NCBI GenBank assembly: GCA_958510875.1 | Contig: OY294067.1 | Location: forward strand, 138,043,726-138,107,725 | Length of the DNA stretch: 64,000 nt | Direction: 5' to 3' | DNA from: Endomychus coccineus | Taxonomy: Eukaryota; Arthropoda; Insecta; Coleoptera; Endomychidae | Part shown: positions 1 to 10,335 of the stretch, in pieces | How the letters are laid out: every line of letters begins with the position of its first letter | How positions within the stretch are numbered: the first letter of the stretch is position 1 | Position numbers and translations under genes: made by a program | Notes under the pieces: generated by a model | Told to the model about the DNA's origin: nothing | Databases searched by the model: none | What the model saw: the letters and a program-made list of their open reading frames with translations, nothing else

Positions 1-1
1 A

Positions 2-379
2 GGCGGAACTATTTTAGGAACAGATTTACAGGGAAATCGTTGTTTTAATTGCGGAAATATGGGACATTTTGCCCGAGAGTGTAATAATAGACAATCGTAT
101 GTGAAAGGTAATGAGTTCAATTCAAATTCCGAAAGACGGCAATCAGGCTATAGTGTACGGGAATCCCAGGATACGAAAAGAAATCAACAGTGGAACCAAA
201 ATCAGTACAGGAATGGTAGAGGTTATCAAGGTGAGGCAGGCGCGGTGTGTAATGAGAGAAATCAAATGGGACATGAAAATAGGTATCGGCCGGGGATACA
301 AGATGTGCGTAATACTAATAGGATTCATAACGTAAGGAATGTAAAAGAACGAGAGGATTTGAATCCTTTAAACGAGTAA
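2..379 (+). pseudogene. Gag C-terminal part with CCHC zinc knuckle (partial)
   Basis: The frame is open from the left edge of the window to a stop at 377-379. It contains one CX2CX4HX4C knuckle (CFNCGNMGHFAREC) at about 38-79, the nucleic-acid-binding motif of retroviral-type Gag nucleocapsids. After it comes a basic, Asn/Gln/Arg-rich tail of about 95 residues, typical of RNA-binding Gag ends. The first Met (position 59) lies inside the knuckle, so it is not the real start; the true start is outside the window. The protease lies 34 bases downstream in another frame, so in the intact element Gag-Pol fusion probably needed a frameshift or a spliced message. Confidence 0.75.
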
Positions 380-413
380 CTCCATTCGGTGCACGAGGCA
401 GCCGAAGGGGGTA

Positions 414-809
414 ATGATAAATAATAAGGAAATAGGAATTGTGCCGAATGAAATTTCCAAGGTAATGAAGGTTCCTCATGTAAATAATATTTTCAATGAA
501 TCAGGGCCATCTTTTATTCATATAATTGTTAATGCAAGGAGTTTACCTTTCTTGGTAGATACGGGCGCGGTAATTTCTATTATAAAGGAAAATTTTGTGA
601 ACTATGATGAAGTACCAAGGGAAGAGGAATTACAGTTGCAAGGCATTACTGGTGGAATGTTACCCTGTATGGGCACAGTAGAGTTAACAGTAGGGTTGCA
701 CAGAACTAATATTGAATTAAAATATTTATTTGTGGTTTGTAAGGATTTTATTAACGTTGATACAGAAAGTGTTTCAGGGAGGGATTTCTTGCAATTAGAG
801 CTTCGGTGA
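414..809 (+). pseudogene. Retropepsin-like aspartic protease
   Basis: A 131-codon frame carries the aspartic protease signature LVDTGAVIS near residues 45-53, preceded by a beta-rich stretch. A GRDFL segment near the end matches the C-terminal part of retroviral-type proteases. In the family the enzyme acts as a homodimer with one Asp per chain to process Gag-Pol. The length suits a protease with short flanks. It sits between Gag and RT as expected. The last codons overlap the next frame by four bases, so this junction may be an original frame change or a later mutation. Function is read from motif and position. Confidence 0.7.
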
Positions 810-1845
810 ATTTCGATGAGGAAGGAGTAGAAGTAGGGGGTGTATTAATACCTATGTATACATTGAGCGAACTGGTAGATCTAGTGGACAGTAGTAGTGG
901 TGTAGCAAATCGGAAAAGTGGTACACAAGGATACAGGGATGTTCAGGTTATAGGGGAAGTTGAAGATAAGGTCAGGTCTAGACTGGGGGCTAATCCAGGG
1001 ACTCAGGAGAATGGAGGGGGCCAGCCAAAGGTCGAGTTAACAAAAAACGAGGAAAGTACGATGAGCAGGAGTCAAACGAGCGGTCAGGCGATAGGGCGCC
1101 ATTATAATTTCCCACGGGACTTAGCTGGGGTGACAAAACTCGGAGTACCACCTAGTTCTAAGGGGATGATATGTCGACAAGAAAATTGGGATGAAATACG
1201 GATAGATCCAGAGAAAAGGGAAGCTCAGCAATGTAGGGGAAAGGCAGAAGAAGAAGTATCCCTGTATGTCGAATAACAGCAAAAAAATCCTATCGAAGTG
1301 GAAGTACGGCATTGTGGAGAAATTAGTGATGACGATGAGGATGACGGGCCAGGGATAACAGCCCGTGAGACCTTCTCTATAAGAGGAAAAACGGCAATAG
1401 ATGGGAGAATTGAAGGAGAGGTAGGGGGGAAAATTGATGTTCATGTAGTATTCAAGGATGATGAAGCATTACCAACTGAGGAAGTATATTGGGGTGATAA
1501 TCAAGGAACGAGGGAAACTTCGAACTTCAAAAGTAAGTTAGTTTCAAAGAAACACGCCGTAATACCCCAAGGTGTGAAATGAATATGAGGGGAATTTTCA
1601 ACACTGAATTGCGGAGAAACCAGGTTTTAATTGAACCAACGGATAAGTTAGGAACAGGTGTGATGATAGCTAAGGCACTTACTAACAATACCAAGGAAGT
1701 ATTAGTAAGAGTGCTTAATACCCAGGCGTGGGAGATTAAAATAGAAAAAGGAATGGAGTTAGGTTATGGATTTTCAAATATTGAATGTGTGAGTGGTGGA
1801 ATGAATAAAAATAACGCTAAATCAAAAAAAAATATTAGGAATTAA
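806..1845 (+). pseudogene. Pol linker between protease and RT (two to three broken frames)
   Basis: One frame runs through 806-1276 and resumes after a single in-frame TAA to 1582; a second frame covers 1579-1845. The first part is acidic and low in recognisable motifs. The last 60 residues (near 1,620-1,770) resemble the small beta-rich domain that often precedes RT in gypsy and BEL elements, with segments such as VLIEPTDKLGTGVMIAKAL and VLVRVLNTQAWEIKIEKG. No catalytic motif is visible. The strong drop in hydrophobic order between 850 and 1,290 suggests a flexible spacer. I cannot assign a specific function. Confidence 0.45.
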
Positions 1846-1852
1846 TCGTGTT

Positions 1853-2839
1853 GTGGGAAGTAGAATGAATTTTAAGGATTTTGACACAGATCACTTAGAT
1901 CAAGAGGTTAAATTAGAATTACAGGATTTTCTGATTACATATGAAAACGTATTTTGTACTGACAGGGAAGTATTATCAAGTGTACACGATGTCAGACATA
2001 GAATCATTACGGAAGATGTGACACCTATCGCGAAGCGCCCTTATCGCGTACCATTCCACCAACGGGCCATGTTAACTGAAGAAATTGATAGGTTATTAGA
2101 AGCCGAAATAATTGGACCATCGTGCTCGCCTTGGAGCGCCCCGGTGGTCATTGTAAAAAAAATCAAGTGCAGGAGAAACCAATATAAGAGTGTGTATTGA
2201 CTATCGGGATATCAATCGAGTAACCAAAAGAGATTTCTACCCCTTACCAAATATTCACGAGACTTTAGATCAGTTAGGAAACGCTACTTCATTTAGTATC
2301 CTTGATGTGACGTCTGCGTACTATCTAATCGAGATGGAAGAGACATATAAAGAGAAAACTGCATTCTCTACCCTGGACTTACCGGACTTATGTGTCTGGT
2401 ATATCTAGATGATATTATATGTTATTCCTCAGCAGATATAAGAGACCACTTTGAAAAATTGAAACAGATTTTTGATAGGTTGCTATCTGCAAATATAAAA
2501 TTGAAACCGAGCTAATGCAAATTTTTGGTAACAGAGGTGAAGTTTTTGGGACATGTGAACAGTAAAGAGGGTTTGAAACCCGATCCGGAGAAAATCGAAT
2601 GTATAAATAAATTTCCAGTTCCATGTACTGTTAAACAAGTCCGAGGATTTTCAGGATTAGTAGGTTGGTACAGACGTTTTATTAAGAACTTTTCGGAAAT
2701 AGCAAACCCATTAATAAATTTAACAAAGAAATCCGCGGAATTTGTAATATCAGCGGAAGTATTAGATGCGGTAAATAAACTAAAGAGTTATCTCACTTCT
2801 GACAGTGTAGAGTGTACTGATATATCCGAATTTTGCTGA
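1853..2839 (+). pseudogene. Reverse transcriptase domain, broken (deletion, two frameshifts, nonsense codon)
   Basis: The fingers and palm begin with RPYRVPFHQRAMLTEEIDRL and WSAPVVIVKK (1,853-2,160), shift frame near 2,170, and continue with CIDYRDINRVT and FPLPN-type residues to KTAFS near 2,365. About 35 codons between there and GLTGLMC are missing compared with gypsy RTs. The catalytic YLDD is present at 2,402-2,413 but in another frame. That frame hits a TAA at 2,513-2,515 where family members have a Lys-Cys pair, then runs to 2,839 through the connection region (VKFLGHV, GLVGWYRRFIKNFS). The enzyme copies element RNA to DNA in the family; this copy cannot. The lesions are few and local, so identity is clear. 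Confidence 0.85.
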
Positions 2840-3260
2840 GCCATTCATTTCAACTACGGATCCCTGTAAGACGGGAATATCAGCTGTTCTTAGTCAGGAC
2901 CGGGCTGGCTTTGAGAGGCCCATCGGGTACGCTAGTAAGAAATTAAATAGAGCGCAAATGAATTATTCGACTACGGAGTTGGAAGGTTTGGCCGTAGTGT
3001 TTGGTGTTAAATATTATCGTTGTTATTTGCATTCCAAGCGTTTTCGCTCAGTTACTGACCACCGTCCCCTAAAATGGATTCTGTCACTCAAGGATCCAAA
3101 ACCGGGTTTAGCACGTTGGGCATTGACGTTATCAGAGTATGATTTTGAGATAGTACATAGAGCAGGTACAAAAATGGGGAATGTAGATGCGTTAAGTCGT
3201 ATGCATACCAAAGAAGTAATTAAGATAGATGAGGAATTTGTAAATTCGTTGAAAGGGCAG
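2823..3260 (+). pseudogene. RNase H domain of gypsy-type Pol
   Basis: The frame opens at 2,823 after a frameshift relative to RT. It shows the gypsy RNase H layout: STTDPCKTGISAVLSQ (first acidic residue), ELEGLAVVFGVKYYR (Glu), VTDHRPLKWI (Asp) and NVDALSR (last Asp) at about 3,180-3,200. RNase H degrades the RNA strand during reverse transcription. The domain itself has no stop and reads straight into the macrodomain below, so both were one polypeptide. The segment after ALSR (to about 3,260) is a short acidic linker. Confidence 0.85.
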
Positions 3261-3261
3261 A

Positions 3262-3695
3262 ACTTTTCTGTCAGGTTGGAATTTAAACGAGGAGACTTAT
3301 TCTTAGCACCAGAAACATTTTCGCTAGTGCATTGCGTGTCGCAAGATTTTAAAATGGGTAAAGGTATAGCGTTACAGTTCCGGGAACGGTTTGGACAAGT
3401 GAAGGAACTGGAAGCACAAGATAAACTTGTCGGGGAGGTAGCTACTCTCGTGTTACCAGAACGAAACGTACATTACTTGATAACGAAAGGTGCGTATTTC
3501 AATGAACCTACTTATCAGAGCTTGTGTCATTGTTTAATAGAATTGAAACGGTATTGTTTAATCAATAATGATTTGAATTTGGCTATGCCAAAGATATGAT
3601 GTGTAATAGATCAATTAAAATGGGAAATTATATTGAAACTGATTGAATTTGTGTTCCAAAACACGCCGATCCGAATTGCTATTTATGAATACGAT
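3262..3695 (+). pseudogene. OARD1/TARG1-like macrodomain inserted in Pol between RNase H and integrase
   Basis: About 140 residues continue in frame from RNase H. They show the OARD1-type macrodomain features: RGDLF, LVHCVSQDFKMGKGIALQFR, GEVATLVLP, YLITK, a PTYQSL helix and MPKI followed by CVIDQLKWE. In human OARD1, which removes ADP-ribose from acidic residues, the catalytic Lys84 and Asp125 are 41 residues apart (from memory). Here the LITK Lys (3,486-3,488) and the Asp before QLKW (3,609-3,611) are also exactly 41 codons apart. A TGA at 3,597-3,599 replaces the conserved Gly of the GCG loop, so this copy is truncated. A role in countering host ADP-ribosylation is only an inference. Confidence 0.8.
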
Positions 3696-3699
3696 AATC

Positions 3700-5244
3700 C
3701 AAGTAAGTTGTCAGTTAATGCAATCAATGCAGACCCCCCACTGATACCAATATGGGAGTTAGATGTACTTAAAGAGGCTCAATTGAAAGATGAATTCTGT
3801 AAATTAATTAAGGGTAGATTGGGTAATGAGTTACGAGAAAATGATGTTGATGAGTTCTTTGAGGACAAGGATATCAAAGGAAGGGCTAGATCAATTGATA
3901 ATACCAAAGAGCTATATTAAAAAGGTTTTTAAAGATTTCCACGAACTACCATTAGCGGGACATCAGGGTCAGAGTAAAACATTCACGTTTATAAGTAGTC
4001 GAGTTTATTGACCAAATATGTGCCAGGATATTATTAAATTGTGTAACGCGTGTCATTCCTGTAATCAGAGAAAAACTTCTCCTCACCTGAGGAATGCTCC
4101 GAAGCAGCGTTATTCGGAGGTATCAGAAACATTTCAGTTAGTGTCAATGGATATTGTAGGTCCTTTGGTCACTTCCATACGTGGAAATAAATATCTATTG
4201 ACCTTCCAGGATCATTTCACGAGATATCCAGAAGTAATTCCAATTCCGAGTCAAAGTGCAGAAACAATTGCCAAGGAATTTGGCTAACAAATCATTTGTA
4301 GCCATGGGAGTTCGATGCGCCTTCTTACTGATCAAGGAGCGAATTTTGTTTCTAAGCTATTCAAGTAAGTTTGCCGACTATTAAAAATAGATAAACTTCA
4401 GACGACTGCATATCACCCTCAGTCTAATGGTATGTTAGAACGAACTCACCGAGTATTGAAGGATATCTTATCTCACTATATTTCACCCGCTCAAACAGAC
4501 TGGGACGAATGGGTTCCATATGTTACGTTAGCATATAGGTCGACCATACATAGTTCTCCGGGGTTTAGTCCGTTTTTCTTCATACATGGAAGAGATATCT
4601 TGTTCCCATTCGATGAAATTATGAAGCCGAAGCGTATTAAGTATGACTATGATGATAATTTTGCTTCAAAAATGGTGGAACGTTTAAATAATACTTTCTA
4701 TATGGCAAAAGGGAGGAGCGAAGCTTCAAAGAACAAACGGTTAGAATATGCAAACAAGAATACTAAAGTAAAGGGGTTCACCTCAGGAGATCTAGTATAT
4801 TTGTACGACTCTAGTTGTACAATGGGTTTATCAAAAAAATTGCGACGGCCGTGGCAAGGTCCTTTCAGAATCATCGAACAAAAAGGCCCTGTTACAGTTG
4901 TTATTAAACAGGTCGGCACACATAAAACACAATTGGTTCATGTGAATAGGTTGAAACGATTTAAGGCCGAAGTATCAAAAAACTCTGACCAAGAGAATAT
5001 AATACTAAAGGCCGAAGAGGAGGTGAACAATTACCCAATTATAAGAGAGCAAAAGGGTAATTTGAGTGACGATTGGGGTCAGGCGGCTCTTGATGTAGCG
5101 ATGCGATTGAATTTGAATCCACCGAGCCCGAGGGATTTGGAACGGCTAGAGGACCATGAACCTCCTGAGCCACAGCCGCTTCCTGAGGTGGAATTACGGC
5201 GTCCTACTAGAGAACGTAGACCACCCCAGAGATTAGATCTATGA
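3700..5244 (+). pseudogene. Integrase with HHCC zinc finger, DDE core and C-terminal tail, three in-frame stops and one frameshift
   Basis: After a linker (to about 3,880) a frameshift leads into the zinc-binding region: FHELPLAGHQ supplies the two His and CNACHSC the two Cys (4,045-4,065). The core has SMDIVGPL (first Asp, about 4,147), LLTDQGANF (second Asp, about 4,330) and HPQSNGMLERTHR (Glu, about 4,440). A GPFRI and HVNRLKRF stretch (4,859-4,960) is the usual GPY/F-type C-terminal module. In-frame stops at 4,009, 4,285 and 4,366 interrupt an otherwise well kept frame; the first replaces a position that is usually Trp. Integrase inserts the cDNA in the host chromosome. The tail ends with a Pro/Arg/Glu-rich segment of about 50 residues. 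Confidence 0.9.
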
Positions 5245-5658
5245 ATAACAAATTTTTTTTTTCTTATGAAAATCGAATGGTATAAATGATTCGAATGTAT
5301 GTCCTGAGAAATGAATAATGAGATTAAAGCAGGTTCTGTTGCTGAATTAGGCAAAGGGGGAGTGATTTCCCACTTAAGAAACTGATCATCTCATTAAGGT
5401 GTGAATGTAGAATCAACAAAGGGCTTCTGTCATCCGTCGATGTGAGGAGATGCAAGCGATGGGGAAAGAAAGGAAAAAGGGAGTATACTTTTGTTAATTA
5501 ATGGACAGATATTCAAATACGAGTATTATTTATTATTGATGTTCTATAGATGAAGGGAATAGTAGATATTAGGAATTGTATATTGAACTGTTTCAAATGT
5601 TTAACTAGTTGTAGCTAATTTTGTGTATAGAAAAGGGAGGTGCACTACTAAAGACAAT
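5245..5658 (+). other. Non-coding spacer between pol and env, with internal polypurine run
   Basis: No ORF of note. An AAAGGGGGAG run at 5,353-5,362 looks like the polypurine tract that directly precedes the 3' LTR in gypsy elements without env. A second purine-rich run (GAAAAGGGAGG) lies at 5,631-5,641, just before the env start. This region may also hold the splice acceptor for an env message, but I cannot pick a site. Confidence 0.4.
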
Positions 5659-6902
5659 ATGGAAAGCTAAGTAGAACTGTTGGCCAGAGTGTTCGCCGCA
5701 AAGTACGGTCTCGCGTTTATCGCGTATGATTGCGTAGGTCTCGGGGTCAACACCTCAATTATTGCGCTACAAGATGTGCAACCCTGCCCTCAGGATAAGA
5801 ATAACTATAAGGAAGAAAATTGGAAGGTTCAGGTGGTTCAGAAAAATATAATTGGGAAAATGTATGTACAAACCTGTTTGATTGAAGTATTTCTAATAAT
5901 CTTTCACTGTGGCATGTACATCCATTCCTCAATGGTACAAGGAGGATTGTCAAGTTTCGTGCATCAACTTGGAGCACAGGGATGTCAAGAGGCTCATCGT
6001 TATCAATCGTTAATGATTTACAACCAAATCATATGTAAAATTACATTAAATGGAACCACAGACAACCAAGGGAATTGTAAAGGTGCTACGCGACCAGTAA
6101 TAATCAATCCAAATTTATGGCTCCAATGACACACATTTTGCAAAATGAAGCGGAAGAGCTGGATTGTAATCACGTCACTCCGCCTCTATATCTTATCAAT
6201 AATCAATGGATAGGGATGTCACCATTGGCAATTGTGAGCACTACACCAACTAAACTCCGAGTAGAAGCTGAAGTTAAATTAAAATTCTCCCCTCTTAGCG
6301 CAATTAGTTCCGGAGGGCTGTATACTCAGAACGAAATACTAAAGAGCCAACGACTTATCACCGACGGCATTAGTCGTGAGGCGGTCCAAAACATATTAAT
6401 AAGAAAACTACAGGGAGAAGACCCTAATAATCAAGGATATTCAATGATAAAACTGTTCGAAACACAAGAATTGAAGGCAATGGCCAAAAGCACTCTGCAG
6501 TATCTATTGGGTGCCATGACCGATTTTGGAATGGTTTGTAACGGACTGGTGGGAATCTGTTTCAGTATAAAGATAATTAAGGCCGTGATAAATCTAATTC
6601 TAAATGGATTTCGGCTGTATGAATTATTCGGTTGCAGTTGGAAACTAGTAGCAAGTGTATGGAGTGGCTTAACCATGTGGACGCTACACTGGGAAACGTA
6701 CCCCGCAAAGAATGGTACCGAAGAGGAAGGAAGACCGATAGAAGTCACCGTGACCCAACCGACGCAATCAAACGGCCCGTTCGTAGCAACAGCGAGTGCC
6801 GCGACGGAACTTATGAACAACGCGTATAGTGCTGACGCGCAAAATAACTGTTTGTATCCGGACATACCACGGGGACATTGGACAAATAGTGTCGCGAATT
6901 AA
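5659..6902 (+). pseudogene. Envelope-like glycoprotein, resembling chuvirus-type glycoproteins
   Basis: A good ATG context lies at 5,659, but codon 4 is TAA; the frame then stays open to 6,129. A frameshift near 6,100 moves the rest to a second frame (to 6,902). The first part begins with FIAYDC, then a Leu-rich beta stretch ending in QPCP, regularly spaced Cys and an NGT glycosylation site. That YDC start is a hallmark I associate with glycoproteins of chuviruses and other arthropod negative-strand viruses and with retroelements that captured them. Near 6,510-6,610 is a hydrophobic, membrane-spanning type stretch, followed by a short polar tail. In the family such proteins mediate entry. This copy is broken. 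Baculoviral or phlebovirus-like origin is less likely by motif. Confidence 0.55.
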
Positions 6903-7213
6903 AAAAAATGTACATAGTTCGCGGAAGCTGCGAGTGCGGTGTTACGATGAACGTACCGGAAGTCATCCGCAAATATTTAACAATTATGAACACTCTAGCA
7001 TTAAGTAATATGTCTCATTAGAGGTGGATTTAATTCGCCATGTATTTAGTGTATAAGTGTTAGCATGTTTTTTTTCATGTTTTGTTTTGGCAGTAGCCTA
7101 CATATCTTCTTAGTAAGTTAGAATAGGGTTTAACATATATATTATTGGTTACTCAAGGAGGAGGTAGATTTCCTGAAAGGACCATACACCCGCAGGGGTG
7201 AATGATCTTTTTT
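6903..7213 (+). other. Untranslated region between env and polypurine tract
   Basis: About 310 bases without an ORF or recognised motif, T-rich in the middle (7,055-7,080). It would be the 3' untranslated part of the element. Confidence 0.4.
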
Positions 7214-7222
7214 AAGGGGGGG
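7214..7222 (+). promoter_or_regulatory. 3' polypurine tract
   Basis: AAGGGGGGG directly before TGTAATGT. In LTR elements a purine run of this type primes plus-strand DNA synthesis and abuts the 3' LTR. Confidence 0.55.
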
Positions 7223-8346
7223 TGTAATGTAATAAATCGGAATTAGGGAAATCGTAGCTTCTCATTGTTAAGGTAGCCTGTGGTATGTGCGATAATCTTA
7301 TCGAGTGAAGGCGGTAATATTAGTCTGGATTGGAACAATGAAAGTCCTTTGCCGCCGAAGATATGAACCGATACTCTGTACTCACACGGAGGTGTTATCA
7401 ATAAAAACTATGACATCAGCGAAAACAGGGAGCTGAGAATGAATGTAAAGTCGGGTTGGGAAGTGAGGGGGTATAGAGGCTGTGCTGTTTTGATAAAACT
7501 CTTTCTTTAAGAGGGAAGAAGGCAGTTCGGGCCGATCCATACTCAAGTCGCGTATTATTAAAGCCGGAGTAAATTCATTCCTTTCTCAAAAAGATAAAAT
7601 TAGGTGATTAAAGTGTAATGTGGTAGTTAGATTAAATTGTTAACTAGTTCAGTTCAGAGGACAGCCGGGGACTCCGATGTGTTATCATCGTTAAATAAAT
7701 GAGTTCGTTCCTATATCATTGGCACCGACTCGTCCGGCGAATTAAAAGTAGCGAGTGTTAGGGGGAGGTTCAACAACAAGGGTGGTAAGTCTTAGATCTA
7801 GATAATTACAACTGTTTGGGTTGGACTGGTACTGCATGATTTCCGCTAAGTAGAGTATTAAGATGGTAAGAGGTTGTAAGGGACTTTTGTTTGAGATTCA
7901 ATCCAGAAACCACTATTCCTTTCTTTTATGTTTTCACAACGGTAAAGGTTAGTAACCATTTAGTTTAGTTGTAATATTCCCTAAATATCCATATAATTAT
8001 ATTTCGTCATACTTAAACTATTAACAATAAATCCAGGTCATAAGTCGATTGGTTTGATTTAATAGACGAAACAACCCAAAGTTTACCTATAAAGTGATAA
8101 GCATTGATAGTACCGGAGGGTTCCTGCTTAACCTCTTGAATAAGTAGGTGGTGGCAGCATATCATAATAATGAATAAAGTAGATGAAAGTTGAGATTAAT
8201 TGCCTGAATGCAAATTCCGATTATTTCTGGAAGCCGCGAGGACACGCACTACCAGAGGAGCGCTGTGAGGTTGACAGTGGAGAGGGTCAGTAGTAGAAAG
8301 TTAATAAATTACAAGAATTGAAACAAAGTAATGGGTGTATATTACA
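7223..8346 (+). repeat. Probable 3' LTR of the gypsy-like element
   Basis: The start is fixed by the polypurine tract and by TG. It begins TGTAAT and a possible end ATTACA lies at 8,341-8,346, the inverted complement, giving 1,124 bp. No ORF is present. Without the 5' LTR the end is a guess; another TTACA at 8,309-8,313 is an alternative. Confidence 0.4.
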
Positions 8347-8532
8347 ACATGATAGGAGCGAAGAAAATTGAATTCTTCGGGATTTTTATTATTGATGTTA
8401 TAGTATATGGACATTTATTCTACAGAACCGTAACGTATTACATGTTGGTCATAGAGTATAACCAAAATTTTTATTTCGAAATTTTCAGTAGATGACGCTC
8501 GAATTGCACCTCAACTTTTACGTTCAGAGGTT

Positions 8533-9044
8533 TTTGGTGTCTGTTGGGGTTATTCTAGAAAATGTTAACAAAGTATCATCTACATCATCTGGAACCTACT
8601 CATTATTATCAGTGTAAATACATTTCAAATAAATATAAATAAACACAGCATGGTCTATATGTTCGAAAACTTGTTTGTGGCTAACATCCTGATGGTGCGG
8701 GAAAAGGAAGTGTGAGGTGGCTACACCGACAATGGATCCAATCTAGTGGTCTAAGTGCCCCCGCGTTGATTGAGGTGTGAACCCGGTGTTTGGTGTCTGT
8801 TGGGGTTATTCTAGAAAATGTTAACAAAGCATCATCTACGTCATCTGGAACCTAATCATTATTATCAGTGTTAATACATTTCAAATAAATATAAATGAAC
8901 ACAGCATGGTCTATATGTTCGAAAACTTGTTTGTGGCTAACATCCTGATGGTGCGGGAAAAAGAAGTGTGAGGTGGCTACACCGACAATGGATCCAATCA
9001 AGTGGTCTAAGTGCCCCCGCGTTGATTGAGGTGAGAACACTGTT
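8533..9044. repeat. 256-bp tandem duplication (two copies)
   Basis: Copy 1 starts at 8,533 and copy 2 at 8,789, both with TTTGGTGTCTGTTGGGG. They differ at fewer than a dozen positions. Each unit holds an AATAAATATAAAT block and a GC-richer half ending near GCCCCCGCGTTGATTGAGGTG. No ORF. Its position just past the element suggests flanking DNA or an undetected tail of the LTR. Confidence 0.85.
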
Positions 9045-10059
9045 TGTCTTCAGTTTTAGCTAGTGGTGTATCCATACTCTGCTTAGAATGTGTAAACACC
9101 TGTGTTCATTTCGGTTTATAGTCAATGATAAAATATAATTCTTTTCACTTTCATTGTAGAATAAATGTAAATTATATGTTAATACTTTGTGAGTCCACAC
9201 AGGAATTAATATTTTAGAACTGTTGAAATATGATTTTACGATTATTCTCATAGGAAATGCATTCTGAAAATCAATTAAAGATTGCATGGGGAAAACTGAC
9301 AATTCTGGAATATTGAGTTTACTATAGAGTTATAGAAGTTGGATTTAGTAATAGTCGTCTGATAACCAAATATTGGGTCTACGCTCTTAGAAATACCTTC
9401 CCAATACAGTTCTTGGTGAACAATTATAATATAATTTTCTGGTGACCTCAAACCTAGTTAAACCTAAACGAATATCAATGCATGATGATCATCAATTAAT
9501 TTTATGAACATGAAACGATGTTTCTAAAGTCTGTCAATGAAGAAAGGGGAGATAGAAAAAAATTTATGCTGACATTAAAAAATGTATGTCGGTCGGTGGA
9601 TATATCGTGATTAATGTTGATCCAGTTGATACACCCCAAAGAACAATATACAACATAAAAGAACTAAACAAACACTGACAGTGATCCTCGCCATTATCCA
9701 TCAAGCGTTACGCAACAATCGGAATATATCCAAGATTGTCGTGTTTTCAAATAATTGAAGAAACGTCAAGAACTTCTTCTTATACCTACGAAATGGAAGA
9801 TTGTAGTAATTCCGATGAATTTGTATTCTATATTTACAGAACTTTTAGCGGCTAGTGTAACATTACAAATTGCATATTTTATGAAAAATGTTCCTAATTC
9901 TCACTTCAGTATATAGTTCCTTCTTCAACTATACGTTTAATATTATAAATATGTATGTTCTCCAAGTGTGTGGGATACTCTAGTTAATATAAGTGCGAAA
10001 AACATTAATTTCGAACAAATCACATGCGATTCCTAATAACACAAGTTTGACCACTAGAT

Positions 10060-10335
10060 ATTCATTGGACAAACGGCTCTGTATAATCCGGTCATCCAAT
10101 AGACAACCAGATTGTGTACACTAGATAGCACATGTACGTCTACGGAACATTCACTTTGCACCTTTTTGGACAACATTCATACAATGTTCGTTGCGGACAT
10201 CTACGGAATGTCTATTATATATCCATAAGATGCCCATTTGTCCATCCATGGGATTGACAATCTGAACACCTAGAGAATGTACATTCATGGGATATTCAGT
10301 TTTCAGATTTTAGATATCCATTAGACGTCCTATTA
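10060..10335. repeat. Degenerate short-period repeat (GTCCATTGGAC-like words)
   Basis: Words such as GACATTC, CATGGGAT, CTACGGAATGTC and ATTGGAC recur roughly every 20-30 bases. A second locus with the same words is at 12,318-12,520. The period is not strict, so this is an old or rapidly drifting array. Confidence 0.35.

Larger units (their letters stand above)
1..8346 (+). mobile_element. Ty3/gypsy-like LTR retroelement with macrodomain and envelope-like gene, 5' truncated by window edge
   Basis: The modules run in one direction: Gag zinc knuckle, aspartic protease, RT, RNase H, macrodomain, integrase (HHCC and DDE), then an envelope-like ORF, a G-rich polypurine tract and a probable 3' LTR. 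The order RT-RNase H-integrase marks the Ty3/gypsy class (Metaviridae-like). The 5' LTR and most of gag lie left of the window. The reading frame is broken by several single-base stops, some frameshifts and one deletion inside RT, so this copy is dead. The 3' end is set by a possible LTR terminus ATTACA at 8,341-8,346 that mirrors TGTAAT at 7,223; this boundary is uncertain because the 5' LTR is not available for comparison. Confidence 0.85.

Noticed and set aside
5079..5354. Minus-strand ORF rich in Ser/Gly over the pol end
   Set aside because: It is the shadow of the Pro/Arg/Glu-rich integrase tail.
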